A stretch of DNA of 64,000 nt from Lachnospiraceae bacterium (GTDB taxonomy: Bacteria > Bacillota > Clostridia > Lachnospirales > Lachnospiraceae), in contig JAHZFJ010000012.1 of NCBI GenBank assembly GCA_019421365.1, forward strand, positions 1 through 64,000, read 5' to 3'. The notes under the pieces were generated by a model, which was not told where the DNA came from, did no database searches, and saw only the letters and a list, made by a program, of their open reading frames with translations. This document shows positions 16,825-24,693 of this stretch, piece after piece. Position 1 is the stretch's first letter. Every line of letters starts with the position of its first letter. A program made the translations under genes and the position numbers.

Positions 16825-17451
16825 TTAATTTTGCTCCAAGATTGATTTTATTTTCTTTACATTAATATTAGAACCATACAGTTCGTATGTTCTCATCAGA
16901 CGCTCAAAGAATCTTTTGTCATCCTCATCGCTAAGTTTTTTACATTCTTCTACTAACTCTTCTTTTATCATATCAAGTTTTTGCTCATATTGATCTAACA
17001 ACTTGTCTACAATATCACTACAATCTTCATCAAAGTAGCAATAAATCATTTTACGAATTGATTCCTCTTTTACTATAATACGTTCCATCTGTTCATTGAT
17101 CTTTTTGGTTCTCATGAATTTTTCTTTTATATTAGCATCTTGCTCTACTTCAATATAGAAGTTATGTAATTTTATAAATTCATCTGAATTCAACGTTTTA
17201 TTTTTATCATACTTTATTATCAGTTTTTTGATATCTGGATTCTCAATCACTTTCTTAAAAAAGTTAACGAATCGAGCACGATTTGCCACAGGAATTCCTT
17301 GGGTTACATAATAATCACTTTGTCCTCTTATTGCTTTATCGATTCTTTGCAACTCTTTTAAATTTGCCTCGTAATCAATATCTTTATCTTTTACACTTCC
17401 ATATACATCAGTCACTAAACTACTTAAAGGTACTATTGTCTTATCTTCCAT
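16825..17451 (-). CDS. Hypothetical helical protein of the element
   Basis: A 208-residue, highly charged and almost entirely helical protein (EQMERIIVKEESIRKMIYCY, KLDMIKEELVEECKKLSDED) with no signal peptide, membrane segment or recognisable catalytic motif. Length and composition could fit a DNA-binding or scaffold protein, or a phage-type RecT/replisome accessory protein. It lies directly upstream of the replication operon in the same direction but is separated from it by a terminator. ATG preceded by AAGGAG. No function assigned. Confidence 0.6.
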   Translation of the reverse strand: MEDKTIVPLSSLVTDVYGSVKDKDIDYEANLKELQRIDKAIRGQSDYYVTQGIPVANRARFVNFFKKVIENPDIKKLIIKYDKNKTLNSDEFIKLHNFYIEVEQDANIKEKFMRTKKINEQMERIIVKEESIRKMIYCYFDEDCSDIVDKLLDQYEQKLDMIKEELVEECKKLSDEDDKRFFERLMRTYELYGSNINVKKIKSILEQN

Positions 17452-17863
17452 ATGTGCTCCTTACAAAAAAATATATATGAAACATTAACTGCATGAATCA
17501 CTACACTATACAATTTAACATTCCAATTTCGATCAATATTATATTATAAGAAATACTTACATTATTCAATATTTTAAACAAAAATTCTAGAAGTAAAGTA
17601 TAGTCGATCCACCTTATACTCACACTTTCAACAACTAATAATTCATTATCATTTACTGATTCTTGATAAATCTAAATCATCTACCTAATACCTTCTGCTT
17701 CTATGTTTTCTTCAAAATGTTGACATGGCTTATCCCCCTATCCCCCTCCTATAAAATCAATATCTCCCCCAATTCTAAATTTTAAAAGCAAGCCATCTTA
17801 GTTCAATTAGACAGCCTGCTTTTACATTATAATTACTATCAGCTCTTTAATCTTACATTTTCT
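17452..17863. other. Gene-free AT-rich stretch with one hairpin
   Basis: About 410 bases without a supportable gene. The only structure seen is an inverted repeat at 17787-17826 (AAAGCA..GCC / GGCTGTCT..TGCTTTT on the + strand) that can act as a terminator for the tiny leftward ORFs that follow. Confidence 0.5.
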
Positions 17864-18007
17864 TTATTTACTACGACTATTTGATCTAGATTGTCTTTTT
17901 ACTTTGCTTGCATGAAAGATTCCGTAAATTGTTACTACTGTTGTCACCCCTTCACAGAATAGAAAGGAAGCACTTTTTGCCACAGCCATTCCGATTATAC
18001 TCAACAT
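17864..18007 (-). CDS. Tiny membrane ORF
   Basis: A 47-residue frame (MLSIIGMAVAKSASFLFCEG...) with one hydrophobic segment and a basic serine-rich tail (SKVKRQSRSNSRSK). Its ATG overlaps the stop of the preceding 30-residue ORF (ACATGTTGA), suggesting coupled translation. An AAAGGAG lies 12 nt upstream, which is distant. Family unknown; a holin-like or toxin-like small membrane protein is conceivable but not shown. Confidence 0.4.
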   Translation of the reverse strand: MLSIIGMAVAKSASFLFCEGVTTVVTIYGIFHASKVKRQSRSNSRSK

Positions 18008-18093
18008 GTCTTATAATTACTCCTTTCACAAAGCCTTTCCAATGCGGCAATGACTACAATAGCTGCAAACATTCCAAACAAATACATTTCCAT
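18001..18093 (-). CDS. Tiny membrane ORF
   Basis: A 30-residue frame (MEMYLFGMFAAIVVIAALER, then a short polar tail) that is essentially a single membrane helix. A clear AAGGAG lies 8 nt before the ATG. It overlaps the next tiny ORF. Together with the two neighbours it forms a cluster of very small leftward genes between the DUF960 gene and the replication operon. Confidence 0.45.
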   Translation of the reverse strand: MEMYLFGMFAAIVVIAALERLCERSNYKTC

Positions 18094-18150
18094 CTCTAAC
18101 TCTCCTTCTGATATATTTTTTTACGTTTGATTATTTACTTTACCATTACA

Positions 18151-18255
18151 TTAGTGCTCCATTACCTTATCATATAGTAGAAGCATCCTTTTTAATTTAC
18201 GTTTTCTTTCAATCATTTTAACTTTATCTTGTAAATATACATATATCTTTCTCAC
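18151..18255 (-). CDS. Tiny basic ORF (GTG start)
   Basis: A 34-residue frame rich in Lys/Arg (YVYLQDKVKMIERKRKLKRM) predicted to be one long amphipathic helix. GAGG lies about 9 nt upstream of the GTG. It is too small for confident calling. It is in the same direction and series as the other small genes here, and could be a small DNA- or RNA-binding peptide. Confidence 0.35.
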   Translation of the reverse strand: MRKIYVYLQDKVKMIERKRKLKRMLLLYDKVMEH

Positions 18256-18376
18256 CGTAATCAACCTCTTTTCAGTATTAAGATTTTTTCTTGTAAACAT
18301 ACCGACTGTTCACATTTTTCTTAACTTTATCCACTAACTTAACCGTTTGTCTCCTTCAAATACACAAAGCCCACCC

Positions 18377-18688
18377 CTAGTAGTCTGATGCCATCAGCAT
18401 TGTTGCGTATTCTCCATCATCTATCACAAATACCTTATCATTGACAAGTTCAAAACCTTCACATTCAATATGGATAGTCTCTAATTTTCCAGGTTGCTCC
18501 TGCGAATGAGTAATCACTTATATTGGTTTCCCATCTACTATCTCTATAGTTAGTTTAAACACTTGTAAGTAATCAAGTGCTGTATTAGAGGTTCTCCATT
18601 GATCGATACTTTGCCACATGGTAATCTGTAACGCTAACGGTAAAATCTCATTAGCATGACTTGTAATGTACTTCTCTTTGTCAAACAT
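18377..18688 (-). pseudogene. DUF960 family gene with one in-frame TAA
   Basis: A 103-codon frame broken by a single TAA at 18518-18520 (codon 57). The upstream part reads MFDKEKYITSHANEILPLAL, then DYLQVFKLTIEIVDGKPI. The downstream part reads VITHSQEQPGKLETIH, ending VIDDGEYATMLMASDY. All of this matches the DUF960 pattern on both sides of the stop without a frame change. DUF960 proteins of unknown function are characteristic SCC backbone genes in staphylococci. The ATG overlaps the stop of the 116-residue gene upstream (TAATG). It may be a recent nonsense mutation or a sequence error. Confidence 0.8.
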
Positions 18689-19038
18689 TATACACTCACT
18701 CCCTTCGGTTCATAGAAAAATACTGTAATTCCATACTCAGTTCCTAGTTGATAGTACTCGCTTTTCCATATAAAATCATTTTCTTCACATATGATATCTT
18801 GAAACTCTGCTAGCTCTGGGCTGATATTGTACATATTTAAAAAGTCATGATATAACTTCTTATCATGACTTTTTATAAGAGCACAGTAACCTCCTGACTG
18901 GAAGGGAATACTATTACAATTGTAGTTATCCTCATAGATGGATAACGTCTGATTAATTGCTTCACCGACCTCTTTTGGTACTTTCTCATCAATCTCCATC
19001 GCAGATTTAAAAAACTGATTACCTAGTATGTAGATCAT
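18688..19038 (-). CDS. Hypothetical protein next to DUF960
   Basis: A 116-residue soluble protein (MIYILGNQFFKSAMEIDEKV...) with mixed alpha/beta content, three cysteines and no motif I can name. The ATG at 19038 is preferred because GGAG lies 9 nt upstream; the earlier ATG at 19047 abuts the same GGAG. Its stop overlaps the DUF960 start. By position it would correspond to another SCC-type backbone gene between radC and DUF960, but I cannot tie it to a named family. Confidence 0.6.
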   Translation of the reverse strand: MIYILGNQFFKSAMEIDEKVPKEVGEAINQTLSIYEDNYNCNSIPFQSGGYCALIKSHDKKLYHDFLNMYNISPELAEFQDIICEENDFIWKSEYYQLGTEYGITVFFYEPKGVSV

Positions 19039-19113
19039 ACCTTTCATCTCCTTTGTTATTATTTATCCATACTGTTAAATATTAATTAATATTGTTGAGA
19101 GAACACCTATGTG

Positions 19114-19629
19114 CTAGATGTAGTCTTTCTCTTTCATCGAGCAGAACCCTTCACCAATGATTATATGGTCAGCAAAATTTAGTCCGACTAGCTTTGCAGC
19201 ATCTCTTATTCTCTTAGTAGATACCATATCCTCATTGCTCGGCGTTGTATCTCCACTTGTATGATTGTGGAATATAATAAATGAATACGCTCCTGCAGTT
19301 AGGAGAAACGACAATATCCTTGCTGGATCTAAAATAGCTGAATTCATACTTCCTATCGACATTAATTGAATACTTATAGGTTCCATCTTAGTTGTTAAGC
19401 CAACAACATATACACATTATCGATCTAGGTATCTTGGAAAAAGCTTTTTCCCTAATATTGCAGCTTTTTCTGGCGTAGAAAATCTTTCTATCTTATATTT
19501 TTTTCCCCTTTTACTATGTAGTCTTGTTTCAACTACAGATACTTCAAAGTATTCTTTATCCTCCCTGTTCTCTTCCGTTTTACTAACTACCTCTTCAAAG
19601 TTACTAAAATGTTTTTGTTGATCATCCAC
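19114..19629 (-). pseudogene. RadC-like JAB-domain gene with one in-frame TAA
   Basis: One reading frame interrupted only by TAA at 19417-19419. Before it comes the RadC linker pattern VETRLHSKRGKKYKIERF...FPRYLDR. After it comes CVYVVGLTTKMEPISIQLMS, then the metal-binding JAB motif FHNHTSGDTTPSNEDM (HxH...D). The canonical RadC text around the stop is 'LDRE-x-F-x-V', so the TAA replaces a Glu or Gln codon. The C-terminal 90 residues could still be made from ATG 19386. The GTG start at 19629 is chosen for its GAGGTG site. RadC-like proteins are typical of SCC and other integrative elements; function unknown. Confidence 0.8.
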
Positions 19630-19655
19630 TATCAAATCACCTCTTTCTAAACATT

Positions 19656-19690
19656 AAAAAGAGCTATTACCTGTATATTGGGTAATAGCC
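19656..19690 (-). terminator. Terminator after the small membrane gene
   Basis: GGCTATTACCC / GGTAATAGCTC stem followed by TTTTTAATG on the - strand, downstream of the gene ending at 19769. Confidence 0.75.
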
Positions 19691-19768
19691 CGCATTATAG
19701 CTTATACTAACTTGTCCTTATCTTTATTTAAAAGCAGTTACAAAATAAACTGCACAATTATAGTTATC

Positions 19769-20008
19769 CTATTCCTTCTTTAGTTTACTTACAACCACTA
19801 AAATAATTACCACTACAACTGCAATTGGTAGTAAAACTTTCATGATACCTATTAACTTTGACGCTATCAATCCACCTAACATTAAGCAGACAATAATTTC
19901 TGAAAATATAGCCTTTCCACTAAAGTATGTAACATCAAATATCTTATGATAGGCGATTCCTAATAATACTGCAAAAATAATTGTTAATATAACTAGAATA
20001 AAATCCAT
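19769..20008 (-). CDS. Small integral membrane protein
   Basis: A 79-residue protein with about three hydrophobic segments: FILVILTIIFAVLLGIA, EIIVCLMLGGLIASKLI and VLLPIAVVVVIILVVV. It ends in a basic tail (SKLKKE). AAGGAGG lies before the ATG. It could be a holin-like or accessory membrane protein of the element; there is no clear homologue I recognise. It lies in a leftward series between the Mor-like regulator and the RadC gene and is closed by a good terminator. Confidence 0.6.
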   Translation of the reverse strand: MDFILVILTIIFAVLLGIAYHKIFDVTYFSGKAIFSEIIVCLMLGGLIASKLIGIMKVLLPIAVVVVIILVVVSKLKKE

Positions 20009-20036
20009 TTGTTTTCCTCCTTCGTTCCGTCAACTA

Positions 20037-20315
20037 CTATATTTCGTTCTCATTTCTTTTTATGTTTGAATTCTTAATCTTATAAAGTAACCAATTCTCA
20101 GTATATCCATATTTAAGACTTAGTTCTTTTGAATTTGTACCATCATATTCCTCTAGTATACACTTCATAATATGATCCTTTGAGTATAAGCTGATGGGAT
20201 AAACTACTTGTTGCCCTCTGAAATTTTCAAAGAATTTGATGGCAAACTCACTGCCAAATATCTCTGCTATCTCTTTATATACGCCATTGAACCCGCCGAT
20301 ATTATCTTCTGTCAT
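20037..20315 (-). CDS. Mor-like DNA-binding protein
   Basis: A 92-residue protein matching the Mor/C activator-like small HTH family. It has an N-terminal dimerisation part (VYKEIAEIFGSEFAIKFFEN), then the family's GQQVVYPISLYS turn, then a helix-turn-helix (NSKELSLKYGYTENWLLYKI). Such proteins are common in Firmicute integrative elements as probable activators or repressors. It lies 28 nt upstream of the small membrane protein gene, with AAGGAGG before the ATG. A regulator of element transfer genes is plausible. Confidence 0.7.
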   Translation of the reverse strand: MTEDNIGGFNGVYKEIAEIFGSEFAIKFFENFRGQQVVYPISLYSKDHIMKCILEEYDGTNSKELSLKYGYTENWLLYKIKNSNIKRNENEI

Positions 20316-20432
20316 AATAAATTCCTCCTTCCCTTAAAATATATAATCGTATTATAACTAGCTTAATTCAAATTGTCTTATCGAGAGTCTATTGTAATCC
20401 GTATATGATTTTCTTTTATAAACTATATAAAA

Positions 20433-21359
20433 TTACATATTCACCTCATCTGCTAGGAATAGCTTATCGTCTTTAGCGGAATATACATATACACTATCAG
20501 ATAATACTTCTTCATTTGACACCTGTGTTGAATTAATTTCTCTTACCATTGCTCTTAAACTATCTACCTCCATACACTCCATATATGGAATAATAATTTG
20601 CTCATGGATACTCGATGGTAGAATAACAAGACCTTTTGCTTTTCTTTTTATTCCATGGAAGAAATCTCTTAGAAGATTTGGATATAAGATAACAGCTGCT
20701 CCTTGCAAGTTCATACTATTTGATGCAACATACATCCTTGGTGATCCAACACAGGATTCTAGAACATCTTCATCACTACCTATCATCCCAAAGATAACCT
20801 CTTCAATGGAACGGATTTGCGCTGGGAAGTTTCTCATAGTATTTTCAACTGCCTTTTCATGTAACTCTTCTAAACTACAATCCCATTCTTCAAAGAATGA
20901 ATTCTCAACTAGGATTGTCCCAACCCCATCTTCCTCCATCTTGCAGACAACATAGTACACAATCGCAAGATCAAGAAACTTCTTATGTGGGACTGTCTTT
21001 AATAATGCTTCATTTATTTTTGCATTCACTAACCTATAACAAATGAGATCACTTACTTTACTAAAGTCTCTAATCTCTAATGTTATTACTGATTGTCGCT
21101 CCTCTTCTCCCTTATTCTCAGTTACAACATTGAGTATATCTTCTATGATTTCTGCTTCTGTTACACCTTGCTTGTACTGTTCATAGTAGTAATCTAGATA
21201 TAGGCATGGAGATACTTGCTCCGATTGTTTGTGAAGTACAATTGCATCTAGAACCACACCATTATTCTTTTTTACCGTTTTTTGCTCTACGGTTACATCT
21301 GTTTGTACAACATTATTTAACTCCTGATAGATTCTCTTTCTAAAATCTTTGTAATTCAT
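20433..21359 (-). CDS. DUF5688 family protein
   Basis: A 308-residue protein of the DUF5688 type, frequent in Lachnospiraceae mobile regions and of unknown function. The N-terminal half holds a VxLDAIVLHK...SPCLYLDYYYEQY pattern, and the C-terminal half holds NLQGAAVILYPNLLRDFF and KGLVILPSSIHEQIIIP. The latter resembles a degenerate metallopeptidase-like domain. The ATG at 21359 is chosen because AAAGGAG lies 6 nt upstream; the longer frame to 21407 lacks a site. Monocistronic in appearance. A GGACTGATA/TATCAGTCC stem (21384-21417) lies just upstream of the start and may influence its expression. Confidence 0.75.
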   Translation of the reverse strand: MNYKDFRKRIYQELNNVVQTDVTVEQKTVKKNNGVVLDAIVLHKQSEQVSPCLYLDYYYEQYKQGVTEAEIIEDILNVVTENKGEEERQSVITLEIRDFSKVSDLICYRLVNAKINEALLKTVPHKKFLDLAIVYYVVCKMEEDGVGTILVENSFFEEWDCSLEELHEKAVENTMRNFPAQIRSIEEVIFGMIGSDEDVLESCVGSPRMYVASNSMNLQGAAVILYPNLLRDFFHGIKRKAKGLVILPSSIHEQIIIPYMECMEVDSLRAMVREINSTQVSNEEVLSDSVYVYSAKDDKLFLADEVNM

Positions 21360-21383
21360 TCTAATCTCCTTTCGACAAAAAAT

Positions 21384-21417
21384 GGACTGATACGGAGAAA
21401 TTCTCACATATCAGTCC
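21384..21417. promoter_or_regulatory. Hairpin upstream of the DUF5688 gene
   Basis: Perfect 9-bp stem GGACTGATA / TATCAGTCC with a 16-nt loop, 25 nt before the chosen start. It could be an RNA hairpin in the leader or a terminator of upstream leftward transcription. The following 21418-21826 is AT-rich with no supported gene. Confidence 0.4.
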
Positions 21418-21826
21418 AAACCATATGGTGTGTATACAAGTTTATAATATATATTTTGAATTATGTTAATTACAGTTTAATATTTCGACAGATTGGCTTA
21501 CAGTTTCACGAAGCCCGACATTTAACACTGTTATTGTCGTTCCCCTACTATAACTCCACAAACACTGGACTGACTGATGCTAAGTACTTCCTACAACTAA
21601 TACTGTTGTTACAAATACTGATGATATTGTGTTTCACCTGCACATAACTCTTCTAGTATTGTTAACATAGGGAATATTAAATGCTATTAAATCCAGTTTC
21701 TTCTTGTGTCTTTCTATTTACAGAATCTACGAGAGGCTCATTCAACTTCACATGTCACCTAAAAACAATACTTTACAATTTTCTCCAACTTTTCTTAACC
21801 TAATACTTTATTATCATCGTATATCA

Positions 21827-22540
21827 TCATTTTTTTGCCAAAATAACTTTATCCTGTCTATCCATCTTTTCGGTAATTACATTTATTCTTCTGGCGACTT
21901 CAAATTTTCCTTTTTTATAGTGTAATGAAAAGCCCTTTAATTTCACTCCAACATTCAAACATTCTAGTAGCATATCACCAAACAATCCCTCCATATCAAC
22001 ATATATTTCTTTTACAAAAGGACTTAAGGAAACAATTACATAATAGACATTATATCCAGCTTCAGCGAGCCTTTTTAGCTTTTTTAATTGTTCCAATATA
22101 TGATTAGAATAATTTTGGGGATATTTTGCTATGCAATCAAAACAAAGTACTGTCTTAATCTCTATCACTGTATTAGTATCTTCGATATAGATGTCGCTCT
22201 TATACCCATTAATTATCTTTTCACATAAAACATGGTTTCGTTCTCCTAGAAAATCAAATATCCTTCTATGGAGTTGCTCACTTATTACAGAATTAACCCT
22301 CTGTAAATTAAGTAATATTAAACTTTTTCTATATTTTACTGCAAGTACAGCATATTTGAATTTTGATTCTTCATTCACCATAGGACATAGTATTACAGTT
22401 TTTCCTTTCAAACTCACAATTTTTTCAAGTTTACAATTTGCTGGCAAATAACAAAGCTCAAGCTTTCCATTAATATCTACAATACAGTGAAATCTATATT
22501 TTGTCTCTTCAACAAATATACCTCTTTTATATGCTTCCAT
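21827..22540 (-). CDS. SfsA-like PD-(D/E)XK nuclease
   Basis: A 237-residue protein, the usual SfsA length. The N-terminal OB-like part starts GIFVEETKYRFHCIVDINGK, and YLPANCKLEKIV stands where SfsA has the HxPNxGRL loop. The catalytic part shows GYKSDIYIEDTNTVIEIKTV, the D...ExK core, followed by the long helix EQLKKLKRLAEAGYNVYYVI. SfsA proteins were first linked to sugar fermentation and later shown to be DNA-binding nucleases. The ATG at 22540 is chosen because it gives the family N-terminus and an AGAAGGA site; longer frames overlap the ASCH gene. The conserved PN of the loop is altered. Confidence 0.7.
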   Translation of the reverse strand: MEAYKRGIFVEETKYRFHCIVDINGKLELCYLPANCKLEKIVSLKGKTVILCPMVNEESKFKYAVLAVKYRKSLILLNLQRVNSVISEQLHRRIFDFLGERNHVLCEKIINGYKSDIYIEDTNTVIEIKTVLCFDCIAKYPQNYSNHILEQLKKLKRLAEAGYNVYYVIVSLSPFVKEIYVDMEGLFGDMLLECLNVGVKLKGFSLHYKKGKFEVARRINVITEKMDRQDKVILAKK

Positions 22541-22550
22541 AAAATATCGA

Positions 22551-23033
22551 TCATCCTTCTCTATAGTTTCTACATATTTCGTCAATTTCGCTTCCATCAA
22601 TATCATTCTCAACTTCAGGTGATACTGATTTCAGATTTACTTTTAAATACCTCTCAAGCTCACTATCTTCCACTATATAATAGTAAGATTGTGGAACAAT
22701 AAATTTATCCAAATCCCTTCGTAAAGTATATAAAGATATTTCATTTGTTTCTTGATACGACAGTACTGGCATTGCTACTCTATTTCCTCTATTTTCATAT
22801 TCTAAAATTCTATTCATTACACAAGAATTATAACTATACTCCTTTTTCCAATCTTCTAAATAGATTTTTTTACCGAGATGTAATATTCCAGTAATTGCAC
22901 ACACCGGTTGACTAACATATAAAAACGCTATTACCTCCACATCTGTAAATCTTGTTCTGTATTCATATATTTTTTCGCCAGACATAATTTTATCTCTCCA
23001 AATAGGTTTCATACTCATTAATATTTTTTTCAT
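22551..23033 (-). CDS. ASCH-domain protein
   Basis: A 160-residue protein. The ASCH beta-barrel occupies residues 1-75: MSMKPIWRDKIMSGEKIYEY with the family's GxKxxExR signature, then VIAFLYVSQPVCAITGILHL. The C-terminal half is helical and specific. ASCH domains bind RNA or modified nucleotides, and many occur beside defence genes. The ATG at 23033 has GGAG 5 nt upstream. The SfsA-like gene starts 10 nt downstream, so the two are likely one operon. In staphylococcal SCC a different small-domain gene (DUF1643) sits among the backbone genes; no equivalence is claimed. Confidence 0.75.
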   Translation of the reverse strand: MKKILMSMKPIWRDKIMSGEKIYEYRTRFTDVEVIAFLYVSQPVCAITGILHLGKKIYLEDWKKEYSYNSCVMNRILEYENRGNRVAMPVLSYQETNEISLYTLRRDLDKFIVPQSYYYIVEDSELERYLKVNLKSVSPEVENDIDGSEIDEICRNYREG

Positions 23034-23514
23034 ATTTCTCCATTCCAAGCACAGAATTTATTAATGTACAATTTAAGTTTTTTTTGATATAATAGTTTTA
23101 TATGAATTTTATCACAAGATAAGATAATAATATATACTTTTAATGTTAGTGAATTAACTACATTATGATTCACCTGCCTACACAAGTAATTTAATTGACT
23201 ATGCAATAAACGGCCCTCATTTCAGATTGATCCAACTATACTCCATGATCCACGTTAGACTGAACTGCTTAATATTCTCGATTGATTCGAAAATGGATTC
23301 ATGTAATGTGGATTTGACTCAGAACAAAGCTGTATCAAATGAAGTACTATAAAGCCACTAAAAAGCTTGTATCTTAACATATGTCTGCCCCACTAACTTT
23401 TTTAAGAATTAATGATTCAATCATGACCTAACAAAATCATACCTTAGAAGAATATGTTTTATTAGAAATATTACAATAAGAAAAAAAATTGCACCTAAGA
23501 GTAAGGAGAACCTA
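23034..23514. other. Intergenic region between divergent ASCH and 372-residue genes
   Basis: About 480 bases of AT-rich DNA separating divergent transcription units. I see no coding frame, repeat or hairpin I can support. Promoters for both units must lie here. Confidence 0.4.
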
Positions 23515-24633
23515 ATGAACAAAAACCAAATTAGATTAAACGCCTTTAGTTTTCTAGGCAATTACGATCCCAAAATCAGAACTAAATTTTATAACATCTG
23601 TGCAAAAACAGGCCAATATAGTGTCCCTAATGAGTTGTTTCAAAAGAGAACACCCCGAAAAAATCGTGTCCTCATTTCTTGGAAAGCAGTTAAAAAAAAT
23701 AATATAACCATTGACCAACTAAAAACTTTTACAGGTGGCGTCGCAGTTGAATTTATAAACGAAGATTATTTTGCACCAGAAAACCAATCAGATCCAACTT
23801 TCAATACATTAAAGCAAAGAATTGGTAGCGATGATGTTGTATCTGCTATAATTACAATTCGCTCTGAATCTGGCAGTTCTTCTTCAAAAGACCAAAGAGA
23901 TGCTTTCCAGCAGTTAATCAACAACACTGAAGTTATGTATAAAGGCCAACACGTTATCCTAAATAAAAATAACTATAAAGACTATGCTGTTAAGCAAACT
24001 GAACGCGGTGGTACAGGTAATGAAAAATGGTCTGGTTTCCTATTTGTTTCAATAAAAGGTGGACAACAGGATACGATCGAAAGCCATTCAGGAAATCAAA
24101 CTATCTTCAACCCAGCCTGTGAATTCGCTAATGAAAATGTTTGTATTGATCTAGATTTAGTTATGTCTTACTTTGCGTTAACTAGTATAGATCCAAGTAC
24201 ACTCTCAATAACAGAACGTACTGAATATGATGGATTAATTTCAAATCTCCAGGCAGCCTTAAAATCCTCGGTGTATGATAACGACTTATTTTACGGCAAT
24301 CTACTTGATTACTGTACTAACCACCCAAGTATGAAAATGGTCCCTGGTAAATTATATGATCCAATTCAGGTTGAAGAAATACATATTGATGATTTCGCAA
24401 TTGATAGCAAAGAGGATCCTCGCAACCTTGATTTTACACATGACCAAGCGGTATTCTTTGAAAATTATTATTGGGACAGAGCCCAAAAATGTATATTGTC
24501 ACCAGCTCGCCCAACTAACGTATTTTGGTCCAAACATTTATCCAATATGATGCAGCAAAATTTCTCATTGAATGAATACTTTGAGCACGAAGAGGAAATT
24601 TTGACTAGACGTAAAAATATGTTAGGTAATTAA
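23515..24633 (+). CDS. Hypothetical protein, possible restriction endonuclease partner
   Basis: A 372-residue soluble protein with no family I recognise. Visible segments are KNRVLISWKAVKKNNITIDQ (basic), a Ser-rich loop (RSESGSSSSKDQRDAFQQL), a Gly-rich strand (GNEKWSGFLFVSIKGGQQD) and an acidic C-terminus. No clean PD-(D/E)XK, HNH or GIY-YIG motif is apparent. It converges on a large m4C/m6A-type DNA methyltransferase gene with only 60 nt and a shared terminator between them, which is the layout of many type II restriction-modification pairs. AAGGAG 6 nt before the ATG. Restriction function is inferred from context only. Confidence 0.6.
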   Translation: MNKNQIRLNAFSFLGNYDPKIRTKFYNICAKTGQYSVPNELFQKRTPRKNRVLISWKAVKKNNITIDQLKTFTGGVAVEFINEDYFAPENQSDPTFNTLKQRIGSDDVVSAIITIRSESGSSSSKDQRDAFQQLINNTEVMYKGQHVILNKNNYKDYAVKQTERGGTGNEKWSGFLFVSIKGGQQDTIESHSGNQTIFNPACEFANENVCIDLDLVMSYFALTSIDPSTLSITERTEYDGLISNLQAALKSSVYDNDLFYGNLLDYCTNHPSMKMVPGKLYDPIQVEEIHIDDFAIDSKEDPRNLDFTHDQAVFFENYYWDRAQKCILSPARPTNVFWSKHLSNMMQQNFSLNEYFEHEEEILTRRKNMLGN

Positions 24634-24656
24634 TTATTACCTAATCAGTTAAAAAC

Positions 24657-24692
24657 AACGGAGCAGTTCAATTATTGATCTGCTCCGTTTTT
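24657..24692. terminator. Bidirectional terminator between the convergent putative R and M genes
   Basis: Perfect 10-bp stem AACGGAGCAG / CTGCTCCGTT with T-run TTTTTC on the + strand and A-rich sequence on the other side, serving both genes. A second smaller stem (TAGGTAAT/ATTACCTA) lies at 24623-24642. Confidence 0.85.
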
Positions 24693-24693
24693 C

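Noticed and set aside
18377..19629. Idea that TAA is recoded as Gln across this genome
   Set aside because: Many intact genes in the window end at TAA at their expected length, so general reassignment is not supported; only local nonsense mutations or readthrough remain.
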